From Lachnospiraceae bacterium (GTDB lineage: Bacteria > Bacillota > Clostridia > Lachnospirales > Lachnospiraceae): a stretch of 64,000 nucleotides of DNA. Under the pieces are notes generated by a model. The model searched no databases. It was given only the letters and a program-made list of their open reading frames with translations, and had not been told where the DNA came from. Made by a program: the position numbers and the translations under genes. Of this stretch, positions 51,486-59,457 are shown piece by piece (the first letter of the stretch is position 1; every line of letters starts with the position of its first letter). Location: the NCBI GenBank assembly GCA_017552715.1, contig JAFZOW010000066.1, positions 48,585 to 112,584 on the forward strand, in the 5' to 3' direction.

Positions 51486-52934
51486 CTAAAACTCCATATA
51501 CATAAAGCTGCCCGCATCATAGCCCGGGCCGTAGATACCGAAGACAAAGATGATAAGGATCGCCGCATAATATACCAGGTAGCGGTATCCGTAGGGCCAG
51601 TTCCGTATCGTCTCCGGGAAGGCCTGTCCGCTCCGTTCTGACACGATATCGGTCAGAAGGACCAGAAGAACCGAAAGGAGCAGGATCACGATCTCGGTTC
51701 CGTCGATCCCCAGAAGCGCGGCACCCCCGGAAAACTCCGGCAGCCTGCCCAGTCCGGAAAGGAAAGTGCGTATGTACCCCACAGCCTTTCCGAGGCTTTC
51801 TGAGCCGAAAAAGACCCAGGCGAAGGAAACCGCCGCAAAACACCCCACCCTGTCCAGGCCTTTGCGCAGGCGGCTTTTTTCCTTTTTACGGAATATAAGG
51901 ATATCCGCCACGGAATACAGCCCGTGGAGCAGCCCCCAGGCTAAAAACTGCAGCCCGTTTCCGTGCCAGAGTCCGCAGATGACAAAAACAACGGCAACAT
52001 GCATGCACTGCCGGAGCTTCCCTTTACGGTTCCCGCCCAGAGGGATATAGACCATGTCCCGCAGCCAGCTGCTTAAAGAGATATGCCAGCGGCGCCAGAA
52101 ATCCGAAATGCTCTCCGCCAGATAGGGAGAGCGGAAATTCTGTGTCAGTTCCAGACCGAAAAGCCGTCCCACGCCGATGGCTATGGCGGAATAGCCCGCA
52201 AAATCGCAGTAGATCTGCAGGGTGTACATCAATGCCCCCAGCAGGAGCCAGAGACTGTTGTAATCGGGATAGCCCGCAAAAAGGCTGTCGGTATAGATAG
52301 CCAGCCGGTCCGCCACCACGGTCTTTAAAAAGTATCCGTACAGGAGCCAGGAAAAAGAAGAGGACATCCGGTTCTTTTCGAAGAGCCGGACAAACTTAAG
52401 CCGCTTAAGCTGGGGCAGGAACTTCTGTGCCTGCTCAATGGGGCCGCTTAAGAATTTCGGGAAGAAACACATGTACAGGGCGAAATGAAACAGGTTCTTC
52501 TCAGCCGGCATCGCATCCCGGGAAACGTCCTTCAGATAGGCAATAGCCTGGAAAAGATAGTAGGACATACCCAGGGGAAGGATGAGATTTTTCAGTATCC
52601 CGGCTTTTGCTGTTTCGGAAACGGGAAGAACGGGGACGGCAAAAGGAAGCCACTTAAGCCCCGCCAGCAAAAGGATCAGCAGGATGATCGCCGCATTCCC
52701 GGCTTTGCGGGCGCGCGAGTCTTTTCCTTCGCCTTTCAGCCTTTCACACAGGAGGGCTGCCCCGTAAACAAAGAGTGTACAGAGCAGGGCAGCGATACAG
52801 GACTTCAGGTCCAGTACGGCCAGCCAGATAAGGCCTGCAGCCAGGAGCAGGTGAGGTCTTACCGCATTCCGTATCCCGTAAAACGACGCAAGTACCAGTA
52901 ATAAAAAAAGGAAAGTAAATATCGAAAAAGTCAA
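51486..52934 (-). CDS. MBOAT family O-acyltransferase (AlgI/PatA-like)
   Basis: A 482-residue multispanning enzyme. Diagnostic motifs are FFPKFLSGPIE, YCDFAGYSAIAIGVGRLFG, SISDFWRRWHISLSSWLRDMVYIPLGGNRKG and the catalytic His in ICGLWHGNGLQF. It moves an acyl group, usually acetyl, across the membrane for the SGNH partner encoded next. It lies divergent from the Ig-like protein gene. It is a second, independent MBOAT/SGNH pair, closer to the classical AlgI than the one at 35.7 kb. Confidence 0.93.
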   Translation of the reverse strand: MTFSIFTFLFLLLVLASFYGIRNAVRPHLLLAAGLIWLAVLDLKSCIAALLCTLFVYGAALLCERLKGEGKDSRARKAGNAAIILLILLLAGLKWLPFAVPVLPVSETAKAGILKNLILPLGMSYYLFQAIAYLKDVSRDAMPAEKNLFHFALYMCFFPKFLSGPIEQAQKFLPQLKRLKFVRLFEKNRMSSSFSWLLYGYFLKTVVADRLAIYTDSLFAGYPDYNSLWLLLGALMYTLQIYCDFAGYSAIAIGVGRLFGLELTQNFRSPYLAESISDFWRRWHISLSSWLRDMVYIPLGGNRKGKLRQCMHVAVVFVICGLWHGNGLQFLAWGLLHGLYSVADILIFRKKEKSRLRKGLDRVGCFAAVSFAWVFFGSESLGKAVGYIRTFLSGLGRLPEFSGGAALLGIDGTEIVILLLSVLLVLLTDIVSERSGQAFPETIRNWPYGYRYLVYYAAILIIFVFGIYGPGYDAGSFMYMEF

Positions 52935-53013
52935 ATCCGGCCTCCATATGAAGCGGTGAATCCTCTTTACCGATTCTATCAGCCAAGGCCTCGAAAGTCA
53001 ACGGGACGGGCGC

Positions 53014-53042
53014 TTGCCCTGTGAGCCAAAAAGGACTATAAT
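53014..53042 (+). promoter_or_regulatory. Promoter of Ig-like protein operon
   Basis: TTGCCC (53014-53019), 17 bases, TATAAT (53037-53042), on the plus strand, about 70 bases before the chosen ATG. Confidence 0.6.
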
Positions 53043-53112
53043 GAAACAGATACGTACTCCGATCAGGGGTATCCGGGAACGGGACTACGACAGATCAGGG
53101 AGGATTCATGTT

Positions 53113-53871
53113 ATGGACGGACAATTCGGAAATATGAACTTTCCTTCGGGAGATAACGGAGTGGGCCGCACGCTTGCCGCCCCCAATGCAGCGGCAATGC
53201 CCGCCGGTACTGCGGACAGCATAGGCAGGACCACGGCGGCAGCATCCGGGATGCCGGGGATCCCGGGGGATCCGGCTTCTGCAGCCGCTATCATGCCGGG
53301 AGCAATGCCCATGCCGGGACAGACTCCCGTTCCCGGACAGATGCCCATGCCTGGACAAGCTCCCATCCAGGGACAGATGCCCGTGCCGGGGCAGCCTCCC
53401 ATCCAGGGACAGGTGCCCGTACCGGGGCAGATGCCAGCGCCCAACGGAATGCCCTTCCCCGCTGCCGGGGCCATGCCCGGAATGATGCCCAATGCAGCCT
53501 GGCCGCAGCCGGAGGAAAAAAAGAAAGTGAACGCGGGAGTAGTGGTACTTATCGTAACGCTGTTCCTGCTGCTCATCGCCGGCGGAGTGGTGGCCTTTCT
53601 GATCTTCGGTCCCAAAAAGGAGATCACCTTAAGCAAGTCCTCCCTTCACCTGGAGGTGGACGAAACCGGTGATGTAAAGGTAGAAAACTATGATTCGGAC
53701 TTAAGCGGCATCCATCTGGATTACACCGTGGAGGATACGGACATAGCCCGGATAAGCAAGGAGTTTTACGACGGCTTTTATGTGGAGGGGATCTCCGAAG
53801 GGCAGACCACCATCACCGTCAGCGGCCGGGGCTGCGAGAGCGTCGTCATCAAAGTAAAGGTTACGGAGTAA
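53113..53871 (+). CDS. Single-pass membrane protein: Pro/Gly/Met repeats and Ig-like domain
   Basis: 252 residues from ATG 53113, GGAGG 9 bases upstream. The N-terminal 125 residues are low complexity, built on units like PMPGQ, PVPGQ and PIQGQ; a transmembrane helix follows (about 142-165), then a single domain of about 75 residues like bacterial Ig-like group 2 (ITLSKSSLHLEVDETGDV, EGISEGQTTITVSGRG). Topology is probably a disordered cytoplasmic tail with an external Ig-like domain. It is the first gene of an operon with the NdpA-like and radical SAM genes. Confidence 0.75.
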   Translation: MDGQFGNMNFPSGDNGVGRTLAAPNAAAMPAGTADSIGRTTAAASGMPGIPGDPASAAAIMPGAMPMPGQTPVPGQMPMPGQAPIQGQMPVPGQPPIQGQVPVPGQMPAPNGMPFPAAGAMPGMMPNAAWPQPEEKKKVNAGVVVLIVTLFLLLIAGGVVAFLIFGPKKEITLSKSSLHLEVDETGDVKVENYDSDLSGIHLDYTVEDTDIARISKEFYDGFYVEGISEGQTTITVSGRGCESVVIKVKVTE

Positions 53872-53874
53872 GCC

Positions 53875-54864
53875 ATGAACAGATCCGCCATTGAGATCGA
53901 GCGTTGTTTTATCAGTGCCATCGATGCAGCAAAAGAATATGTGGAATATAACGAGTGGACCATTGATCCCGACGGAGAGATCTTCTCTTATATCCTGCAG
54001 CTCTTCGCACACAATTACGATTCAGTCAGTGCCAAAACGGCACGCTTTGCCGAGGATTCCTTCCTTGCTCAGATCCTGCCGGATGAACCCGACGGCTTTG
54101 ATGCTTTTGTGGATGTGATCACCGACGAGATGCACGAGCTCTTAAAGGAAGCTTACGGTCTGCAGCCCGGCAGCGGCCTTTTCGTCTACGCCACCGTGGA
54201 AGAACAGCCCATCGTCGCTTTCTTCAAGCTCAATTACCAGAGCCGTTTTACCTGCGACAAAAAGGACGGGCGGGTGGTCTGGAAAAAGGATATGCGCCTC
54301 CTGCCCTCCCACACCCAGAAGGAATACGATTTCTTCTTTGTGAACGTATACGACCGCAGGGCCTGGATGTCGGATATGCGCTGCATGATCGGCACCGAGA
54401 GCGTAAACTACATGGCCGAGCGCATACTGAAGCTGGATCTGCGGGTCTCGGAAAAAGAGACGGTGGACAGCTTCCAGGAAGCCGTGATCGAGACCATCAA
54501 AGAGTGTTACGAGGACGAGGCTCCGAAAAAGCTGTTTGATTACCGGCAGGCCGTGGCAGAAGAAGCCCGGGAGCGCGGCGAGATCAATCCGGTTAAGATC
54601 CCGGAACGGCTCTTTTCCGACAATGCCAAGGCACAGGAACGCTACGAGCAGCGTACGGAGGAGACCGAGATCCCGGATGCTCCCATGTACGTAAGCCCCA
54701 AGACCCGCCGGAGCCTGAACCGCAAACAGAAGATCGTTACCGAAAACGGCATCGAGATCCTGGTGCCCCTGGAATACCTGGACGATAAAAACGTGTTTGA
54801 CTTCCGCCAGGAAAACGGCATGGTGAGCATCACGATCCACGATGTGAACGGGACTTTGAAATGA
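53875..54864 (+). CDS. Nucleoid-associated (NdpA/37-kDa)-like protein
   Basis: A 329-residue cytoplasmic protein. The layout fits the 37-kDa nucleoid-associated family: IERCFISAIDAAKEYVEY near the N-terminus, a central strand VYATVEEQPIVAFFKLNYQSRFTC and LLPSHTQKEYDFFFVNVYDR, and a helical C-terminal half. The match is by pattern only and distant. It starts three bases after the Ig-like gene and overlaps the radical SAM gene by four. Link to the membrane protein upstream is unexplained. Confidence 0.55.
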   Translation: MNRSAIEIERCFISAIDAAKEYVEYNEWTIDPDGEIFSYILQLFAHNYDSVSAKTARFAEDSFLAQILPDEPDGFDAFVDVITDEMHELLKEAYGLQPGSGLFVYATVEEQPIVAFFKLNYQSRFTCDKKDGRVVWKKDMRLLPSHTQKEYDFFFVNVYDRRAWMSDMRCMIGTESVNYMAERILKLDLRVSEKETVDSFQEAVIETIKECYEDEAPKKLFDYRQAVAEEARERGEINPVKIPERLFSDNAKAQERYEQRTEETEIPDAPMYVSPKTRRSLNRKQKIVTENGIEILVPLEYLDDKNVFDFRQENGMVSITIHDVNGTLK

Positions 54865-55745
54865 GCACAGTCATAAACGACACAAAAAAACAACAGACCG
54901 GGTCCGTGAGCTGCCCGGTCTGTTTTCATCATTGTGAACTGAAGGAAGGACAGCGGGGACGCTGTCTTGCCAGAGTCTGCCGTGACGGCAAAAGCCGCTG
55001 CGACAACTACGGTCTCCTCAGCTCCCTGGCCCTGGATCCCATCGAAAAGAAGCCGCTTGCCCGTTTCTTTCCCGGCAGCCGCATCCTTTCCGTCGGAAGC
55101 TACGGCTGCAACCTCCATTGTCCCTTCTGCCAGAATCACGAGATCTCCCATCCGGCAGACTTAAACTCCCTGAAGGAGCAGTGCCGCTACGTTTCCCCGG
55201 AAGAACTCTGCGCCCTTGCGGAAGAATACGTCCCCCGCGGGAACATCGGCGTAGCCTTCACCTATAACGAACCCCTGGTGGGCTATGAATACGTTCTGGA
55301 CTGCGCGGAGCTTTTGCACGCCAGAGGCTTAAAAACGGTACTTGTAACGGCGGGGCTGGCGGATAAAACAGTGGCGGAGGCGCTGCGCGGAAAGATCGAC
55401 GCCATGAACATCGATCTTAAATCCTTCCGGGAAGGCTTTTATACGGATCTGGTACGGGGTGATCTGGAAACGGTAAAGCAGTTCATCCGTACGGCAGCGG
55501 AATATGCCCACGTGGAACTGACCAAGCTCATCATCCCGGGTGAAAATGACAGCGCAGAAGAAATGGAGGAAATGGCAGACTGGATCGCATCCCTCCCCGG
55601 CGGGAGCGATATCCCCCTGCACGTAAGCCGCTTCTTCCCCCGCTACCGTATGACGGACCGGCCCCCCACGGATACGGACCTCGTCTACCGCCTTGCGGAT
55701 ACGGCACGGAAAAAACTCCGCTACGTCTATACCGGGAACTGCTGA
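54861..55745 (+). CDS. AmmeMemoRadiSam-type radical SAM enzyme (AmrS-like)
   Basis: A 294-residue radical SAM protein. The cluster motif CxxxCxxC is GCNLHCPFC (Cys83, 87, 90); a Cys-rich N-terminus CPVCFHHCELKEGQRGRCLAR precedes it, the mark of AmrS and of pyruvate formate-lyase activase relatives. FTYNEPLVGYEYVLDC and NIDLKSFREGFY match the family. AmrS usually lies with a Memo-like and an AMMECR1-like gene; neither is seen in the window. The reaction is not known with certainty. Confidence 0.88.
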   Translation: MSTVINDTKKQQTGSVSCPVCFHHCELKEGQRGRCLARVCRDGKSRCDNYGLLSSLALDPIEKKPLARFFPGSRILSVGSYGCNLHCPFCQNHEISHPADLNSLKEQCRYVSPEELCALAEEYVPRGNIGVAFTYNEPLVGYEYVLDCAELLHARGLKTVLVTAGLADKTVAEALRGKIDAMNIDLKSFREGFYTDLVRGDLETVKQFIRTAAEYAHVELTKLIIPGENDSAEEMEEMADWIASLPGGSDIPLHVSRFFPRYRMTDRPPTDTDLVYRLADTARKKLRYVYTGNC

Positions 55746-55753
55746 AAAAATCA

Positions 55754-55782
55754 TTGACTTTTTTCCCGTAGTATGCTATCTT
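55754..55782 (+). promoter_or_regulatory. tRNA-Arg promoter
   Basis: TTGACT (55754-55759), 17 bases, TATCTT (55777-55782), on the plus strand, 31 bases before the tRNA. Confidence 0.7.
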
Positions 55783-55813
55783 ATCTTGCGGACGCTGAAA
55801 GGAAGCAGTCCAT

Positions 55814-55887
55814 GTGCGCGTAGCTCAGCTGGATAGAGCGTCTGGCTACGGACCAGAAGGTCGTGGGTTCGAATCCTGTCGCGCACG
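55814..55887 (+). tRNA. tRNA-Arg (ACG)
   Basis: A 74-base cloverleaf. The acceptor stem GTGCGCG (55814-55820) pairs with CGCGCAC (55880-55886), the D-arm is GCTCAGCTGGATAGAGC, the anticodon stem TCTGG/CCAGA encloses CTACGGA with anticodon ACG at 55848-55850, and the T-loop is TTCGAAT. The T-stem relies on G-U pairs. No CCA is encoded. Confidence 0.95.
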
Positions 55888-55890
55888 CAT

Positions 55891-55927
55891 TACGGAGGTG
55901 TCTTGCGAAAGGCACCTCCGTTTTTTT
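55891..55927 (+). terminator. Terminator of tRNA-Arg
   Basis: ACGGAGGTG paired with CACCTCCGT, with further pairing inside, followed by seven T on the plus strand; 4 bases after the tRNA. Confidence 0.9.
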
Positions 55928-55968
55928 ATCCGCTGGAACGGGCGGCACATTTATGTTATAGTATGGAT

Positions 55969-56805
55969 ATGTACAAAGCCAAAGGGAAACTCCTTCTTTT
56001 GTTCATACTGCTCAGCCTCACTCTCTGTGCCTGCGGCATGGAGACCTGTGATTTCTGTGGCGAAAAGAAATTCTGCAAACAGTTCGACATCCTGGGCGTG
56101 ACCCGTTTTATCTGTAACGACTGCCTGAACAACCCTCTCGTAGCGGTTTCCGGCAATATGGTACGGACATATTCCGAAAAATATGAAGACGGTACCCTGG
56201 AGTATCCGGAAGGCTCCCCCCTGCGTGCGGATGCCGGAACGGTCTCGGAAGACAGCCCCTCGGAGGCTGCCCTGCCCTCTCTCACTCCGGACATTCACGT
56301 GGAGAATCCCGAACCTCCGTTTGATACCAGCGCCATTCCCAACGGCACGGAACCGACGCCGGTGGTGACCGCTCCCACTCCCACAGCCGCTGCTGCCGGA
56401 ACCAGCGGAAGCGCTCTCACCGATGCCCTGAATGCGGCTCTCGCCGCCGATAACATGCTGCTGGTCCCCAAGGACGGGGAGGGCAAAGAATTTCTGATCT
56501 ATTCCGGAAATAACGATCTGCATCTTGCCGTCACCCGCACGGAAGGCAGTTCCGCCGGCAAGGACGGACTGGTGGTGGCCCAGAACAACGGTGCCTCCTC
56601 CTCGGACTATGTAAAAGCCGCGATCCGTTCCATCCTCACCTGCATCCAGAGCGAGGATTACGACGGCCTGGGCCACGACATCTACAACCAGGCCATACAG
56701 AAAGGTGAATTCCGCTATAACGGAGTCATCTTCCGTTCCACTGTCCATACCGCAGACGAAGTGGAAAAGGGCGCCCCTGTTGCCGAATTCTCCATTCTGC
56801 CCTGA
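55969..56805 (+). CDS. Lipoprotein with Cys-rich zinc-ribbon-like motif
   Basis: 278 residues from ATG 55969. The signal peptide ends in the lipobox LCAC, and the mature protein begins with an unusual Cys pattern, CDFCGEKKFCKQF and CNDC, resembling a zinc ribbon outside the membrane. A long Pro/Thr/Ser/Ala linker (about 70-150) follows, then a folded domain from SALTDALNAALAADNMLLV to the end. A TATAGT box (55957-55962) ends seven bases before this ATG and there is no ribosome site, so the mRNA may be leaderless. Function unknown. Confidence 0.65.
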   Translation: MYKAKGKLLLLFILLSLTLCACGMETCDFCGEKKFCKQFDILGVTRFICNDCLNNPLVAVSGNMVRTYSEKYEDGTLEYPEGSPLRADAGTVSEDSPSEAALPSLTPDIHVENPEPPFDTSAIPNGTEPTPVVTAPTPTAAAAGTSGSALTDALNAALAADNMLLVPKDGEGKEFLIYSGNNDLHLAVTRTEGSSAGKDGLVVAQNNGASSSDYVKAAIRSILTCIQSEDYDGLGHDIYNQAIQKGEFRYNGVIFRSTVHTADEVEKGAPVAEFSILP

Positions 56806-56938
56806 TTCTTTTGTCTATTTTTACCAAAAATGCTATCCGCCTATACTTTTTTATGGCAAATTGTCATGATTTCTGTTATACTGACATTTGGGTGTCTGTG
56901 CAATTCTGACAGAATAATTTCAGAAAGGTGGTTTGATT

Positions 56939-57808
56939 ATGGCGGCAGGTACAAACGCTTATTACAGAGAGATCATGTCTCTTCATGGTCTTGAAGATTT
57001 CAAGGAGGTCATCGAGCAATGGCAGCGCCTGAGTGAGAATATCACAAAGTTCCATGCCAAGCAGAAACTGGTGCTCCCCAATATGCTCTGGGCTACGGAT
57101 AACGGTCTGAACCGTGAACATCTCCTTGCCCTTCTGACCAATTTCATGTACAGTTCCGGAAACCTTCTGGATTTCTACGGGAACGTACGCTGCCTGGAAT
57201 ACTTCATGGATTACGTCCCTGCGGATAAGGAATGTCACGAGATCGAAAAGATCGGTGAAAAGATCCGAGACGCTGCCGGTTTCCGTTCGGAATACCGCGG
57301 CCTGCTTTCCGTGGATGTGAGTGAATGGACGGGGCATTTTGAGGATGCCCATTTCATCGATATCATGAAATATCTGGCCACCATGGATGAAGATATCTGC
57401 TATATCTTCCAGATCCCGAATTACAACCCTCAGGCCGTTCAGCAGCTGACACAGCTTCTGGTGCTCTTCTTCCGCATCCAGCCCATTCAGATGAACCTGC
57501 CGGATTCCGAAGAGCTCTGCAATTACATCCGCGGCGAGATCTCCGATTTCGGCTTAAACCTGGATCAGGAAGCCGAGGCCATGATCATCGCGGCAGTGAA
57601 CCGCCTGCGTGAAGATCAGTATTTTGCCGGCTACGAAATGCTGGATCGTCTGGCTTCGGATATCGTTTATTCCGTATATACCTCCACCCCGCCTTATGAC
57701 GGGATCGTGACCAAAGGTATGATCAGTGCCTTTGCACCCGACGGTTTCTATGTTTCGGAGCTGATCCAGAATAACGCCCGCGTCTTTACCGCACAGTTCA
57801 ACTACTGA
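56939..57808 (+). CDS. AAA-ATPase-like protein with degenerate P-loop
   Basis: 289 residues from ATG 56939 (AAAGGTGG site 7 bases upstream). The region RSEYRGLLSVDVSEWTGHFEDAHFIDIMKYL, followed by a helical lid-like part (LPDSEELCNYIRGEI through LASDIVYSV), resembles the AAA+ ATPases of SpoVK/CbxX type often seen in Lachnospiraceae. Where the Walker A is expected the sequence is MLWATDNGLNREHLL, without GKT/S, so ATP binding is probably lost. It is the first gene of a two-gene operon with the VirD4-like ATPase 46 bases downstream and could be its adaptor. Assignment is by pattern and moderately sure. Confidence 0.55.
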   Translation: MAAGTNAYYREIMSLHGLEDFKEVIEQWQRLSENITKFHAKQKLVLPNMLWATDNGLNREHLLALLTNFMYSSGNLLDFYGNVRCLEYFMDYVPADKECHEIEKIGEKIRDAAGFRSEYRGLLSVDVSEWTGHFEDAHFIDIMKYLATMDEDICYIFQIPNYNPQAVQQLTQLLVLFFRIQPIQMNLPDSEELCNYIRGEISDFGLNLDQEAEAMIIAAVNRLREDQYFAGYEMLDRLASDIVYSVYTSTPPYDGIVTKGMISAFAPDGFYVSELIQNNARVFTAQFNY

Positions 57809-57854
57809 TGCCCGGGGCCAAAAACGTTTCTATTTCTTTAATTAGGAGGAAGAT

Positions 57855-59351
57855 ATGAGCAGTTCACAGATCAAAAACACAAGATACAAAAGTAATATGG
57901 GAACCACCCGCTGGGCTACGGTGGAAGAGATGCAGCGTTCCGCCACCAGAGTGGATATCGATGCTCCCGTATATCCCATCGGCGGGATCCCGGTCATGAG
58001 CGACGGCCGCACGGCTTATGTGGACGGCCGCGACACCCATACCCTGATCTTCGGTGCCACCGGTTCCAAGAAGACCCGTATCTTCTGTATGCCTACGCTG
58101 AATATGTTCATCCGCTCCGGCGAATCCTTTGTGGTCACCGACCCCAAGGCCGAGCTTTATGTGCGTACCGGCGGCTTTGCCAAGGAGCATGGCTACAAGA
58201 CGGTAGTGCTGAACTTCCGTGATATCGGTTACGGCGACATGTGGGATCCTCTGGCCCTGCCTTATGAGTATTACCGTACCGGCCGTAAGGACGAAGCCAA
58301 CAACCTGGTAAACGACCTGGCAGCCACGCTTTCCGCCCGTCAGAAGGAAAACACCACCGACCTTCTGTATCCTCTGATGGCTGAAACGCTGCTGACCGCT
58401 AATATGTATCTGCTCTTCGAAGCAGCCGCGGCAGAGAACGCCGTGAACATGCGCTCCTTAACGGCCCTCTGCTCCCAGGCTTCTCTGGAATCCTTAAAGA
58501 CCCTGGCCGGTAAGATGAGCACACAGAATACCATCGGAATGCTCTTCAAAGGTACGCTGCTGGGCGAGAACGAAAAGACCATCTCCTCCATCATGAGCGT
58601 GCTTTACGGTATGGTCTCCATCTTCAACCTGAACAAGCGTCTGACGGATATGCTCTGCCACAACACCTTCGACATCCGCATGTTCGGCCACGAAAAGACT
58701 GCCGTATACGTCATCGTCCCCGATGAAAAGACCACCTGCCACTTCCTGGTGACCATGTTCATCAAACAGGTTTACGAGATCCTGATCGGTGAGGCACAGC
58801 GTCAGGCTTCCCTCTCCCTTCCCATCCGCGTAAACTTCGTTCTGGACGAGTTCTGTAACATCCCCAAGGTGCCGGATATGCCTTCCATGATATCCGCTGC
58901 CCGTAGCCGTAACATGCGCTTCTATCTGGTGGTACAGTCTCTGCATCAGCTGAAGGGCCGCTACGGTGAAGATGCGGATACCATCAAGGGTAACTGCGAT
59001 AACTGGATCTTCTTAACCAGCCGTGAGCGCGACCTGCTCACCGAGATGAGCTTCCTCTGCGGCGAGATCGATGCCTGGGGTCCGGGAGGCGCCGAGAAAC
59101 GAAAACTGATCTCCGTTACGGAGCTGCAACGCTTCAGTAAAGAGAAAGGCGAATGCCTGATACTGCATGGCCGTGAATATCCCTTCATTACCTATATGGC
59201 GGATATCGACCAGTACCCCGCCTTCGCCAATTACAAGGTGGTGCCGATCCCGCCCATCGAGATCCCGCATCCGCCTACTTTCGACGTTATCAAGTTCACG
59301 ACCAAGTTCGCCTTCATCGCCGACGGCGTACCCTTCGCGAACCCGGATTAA
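57855..59351 (+). CDS. Soluble VirD4/TraG-like P-loop ATPase
   Basis: A 498-residue protein of the type IV coupling protein family (VirD4/TraG). Walker A is GATGSKKT (67-74), the following strand VVTDPKAELYVRTG is typical, Walker B is VLDEFCNIP (331-337), and SAARSRNMRFYLVVQSLHQLKGRYGED and NCDNWIFLTSRE match the conserved C-terminal motor part. The N-terminal transmembrane helices that anchor conjugative coupling proteins are absent, and there is no relaxase, VirB4 or other transfer gene around. Ribosome site AGGAGG is present. It probably moves DNA or protein inside the cell together with the degenerate AAA protein. Confidence 0.85.
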   Translation: MSSSQIKNTRYKSNMGTTRWATVEEMQRSATRVDIDAPVYPIGGIPVMSDGRTAYVDGRDTHTLIFGATGSKKTRIFCMPTLNMFIRSGESFVVTDPKAELYVRTGGFAKEHGYKTVVLNFRDIGYGDMWDPLALPYEYYRTGRKDEANNLVNDLAATLSARQKENTTDLLYPLMAETLLTANMYLLFEAAAAENAVNMRSLTALCSQASLESLKTLAGKMSTQNTIGMLFKGTLLGENEKTISSIMSVLYGMVSIFNLNKRLTDMLCHNTFDIRMFGHEKTAVYVIVPDEKTTCHFLVTMFIKQVYEILIGEAQRQASLSLPIRVNFVLDEFCNIPKVPDMPSMISAARSRNMRFYLVVQSLHQLKGRYGEDADTIKGNCDNWIFLTSRERDLLTEMSFLCGEIDAWGPGGAEKRKLISVTELQRFSKEKGECLILHGREYPFITYMADIDQYPAFANYKVVPIPPIEIPHPPTFDVIKFTTKFAFIADGVPFANPD

Positions 59352-59361
59352 GCATCCTGAA

Positions 59362-59391
59362 AGAAGCCCCCGAGCGGGGCTTCTTTTTTTT
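59362..59391 (+). terminator. Terminator of VirD4-like operon
   Basis: GAAGCCCC-CGAGC-GGGGCTTC (59363-59383) and a T-run of eight on the plus strand. Confidence 0.9.
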
Positions 59392-59406
59392 GTGATATCC
59401 CTGCAA

Positions 59407-59437
59407 TAAAAAAGCGACGGAAGATCCCGCCGCTTTT
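59407..59437 (-). terminator. Terminator of dynamin-like operon
   Basis: On the minus strand AAAAGCGGCGG pairs with CCGTCGCTTTT, and the T-run continues (A-run 59407-59413 on plus). It lies 20 bases after the dynamin stop. Confidence 0.85.
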
Positions 59438-59457
59438 ATAACTTCTGTTTATGTGCC

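Noticed and set aside
57855-59351. VirD4-like gene as sign of an integrative conjugative element
   Set aside because: No relaxase, VirB4, integrase or att-like repeats are visible around it, and the protein lacks the membrane anchor.
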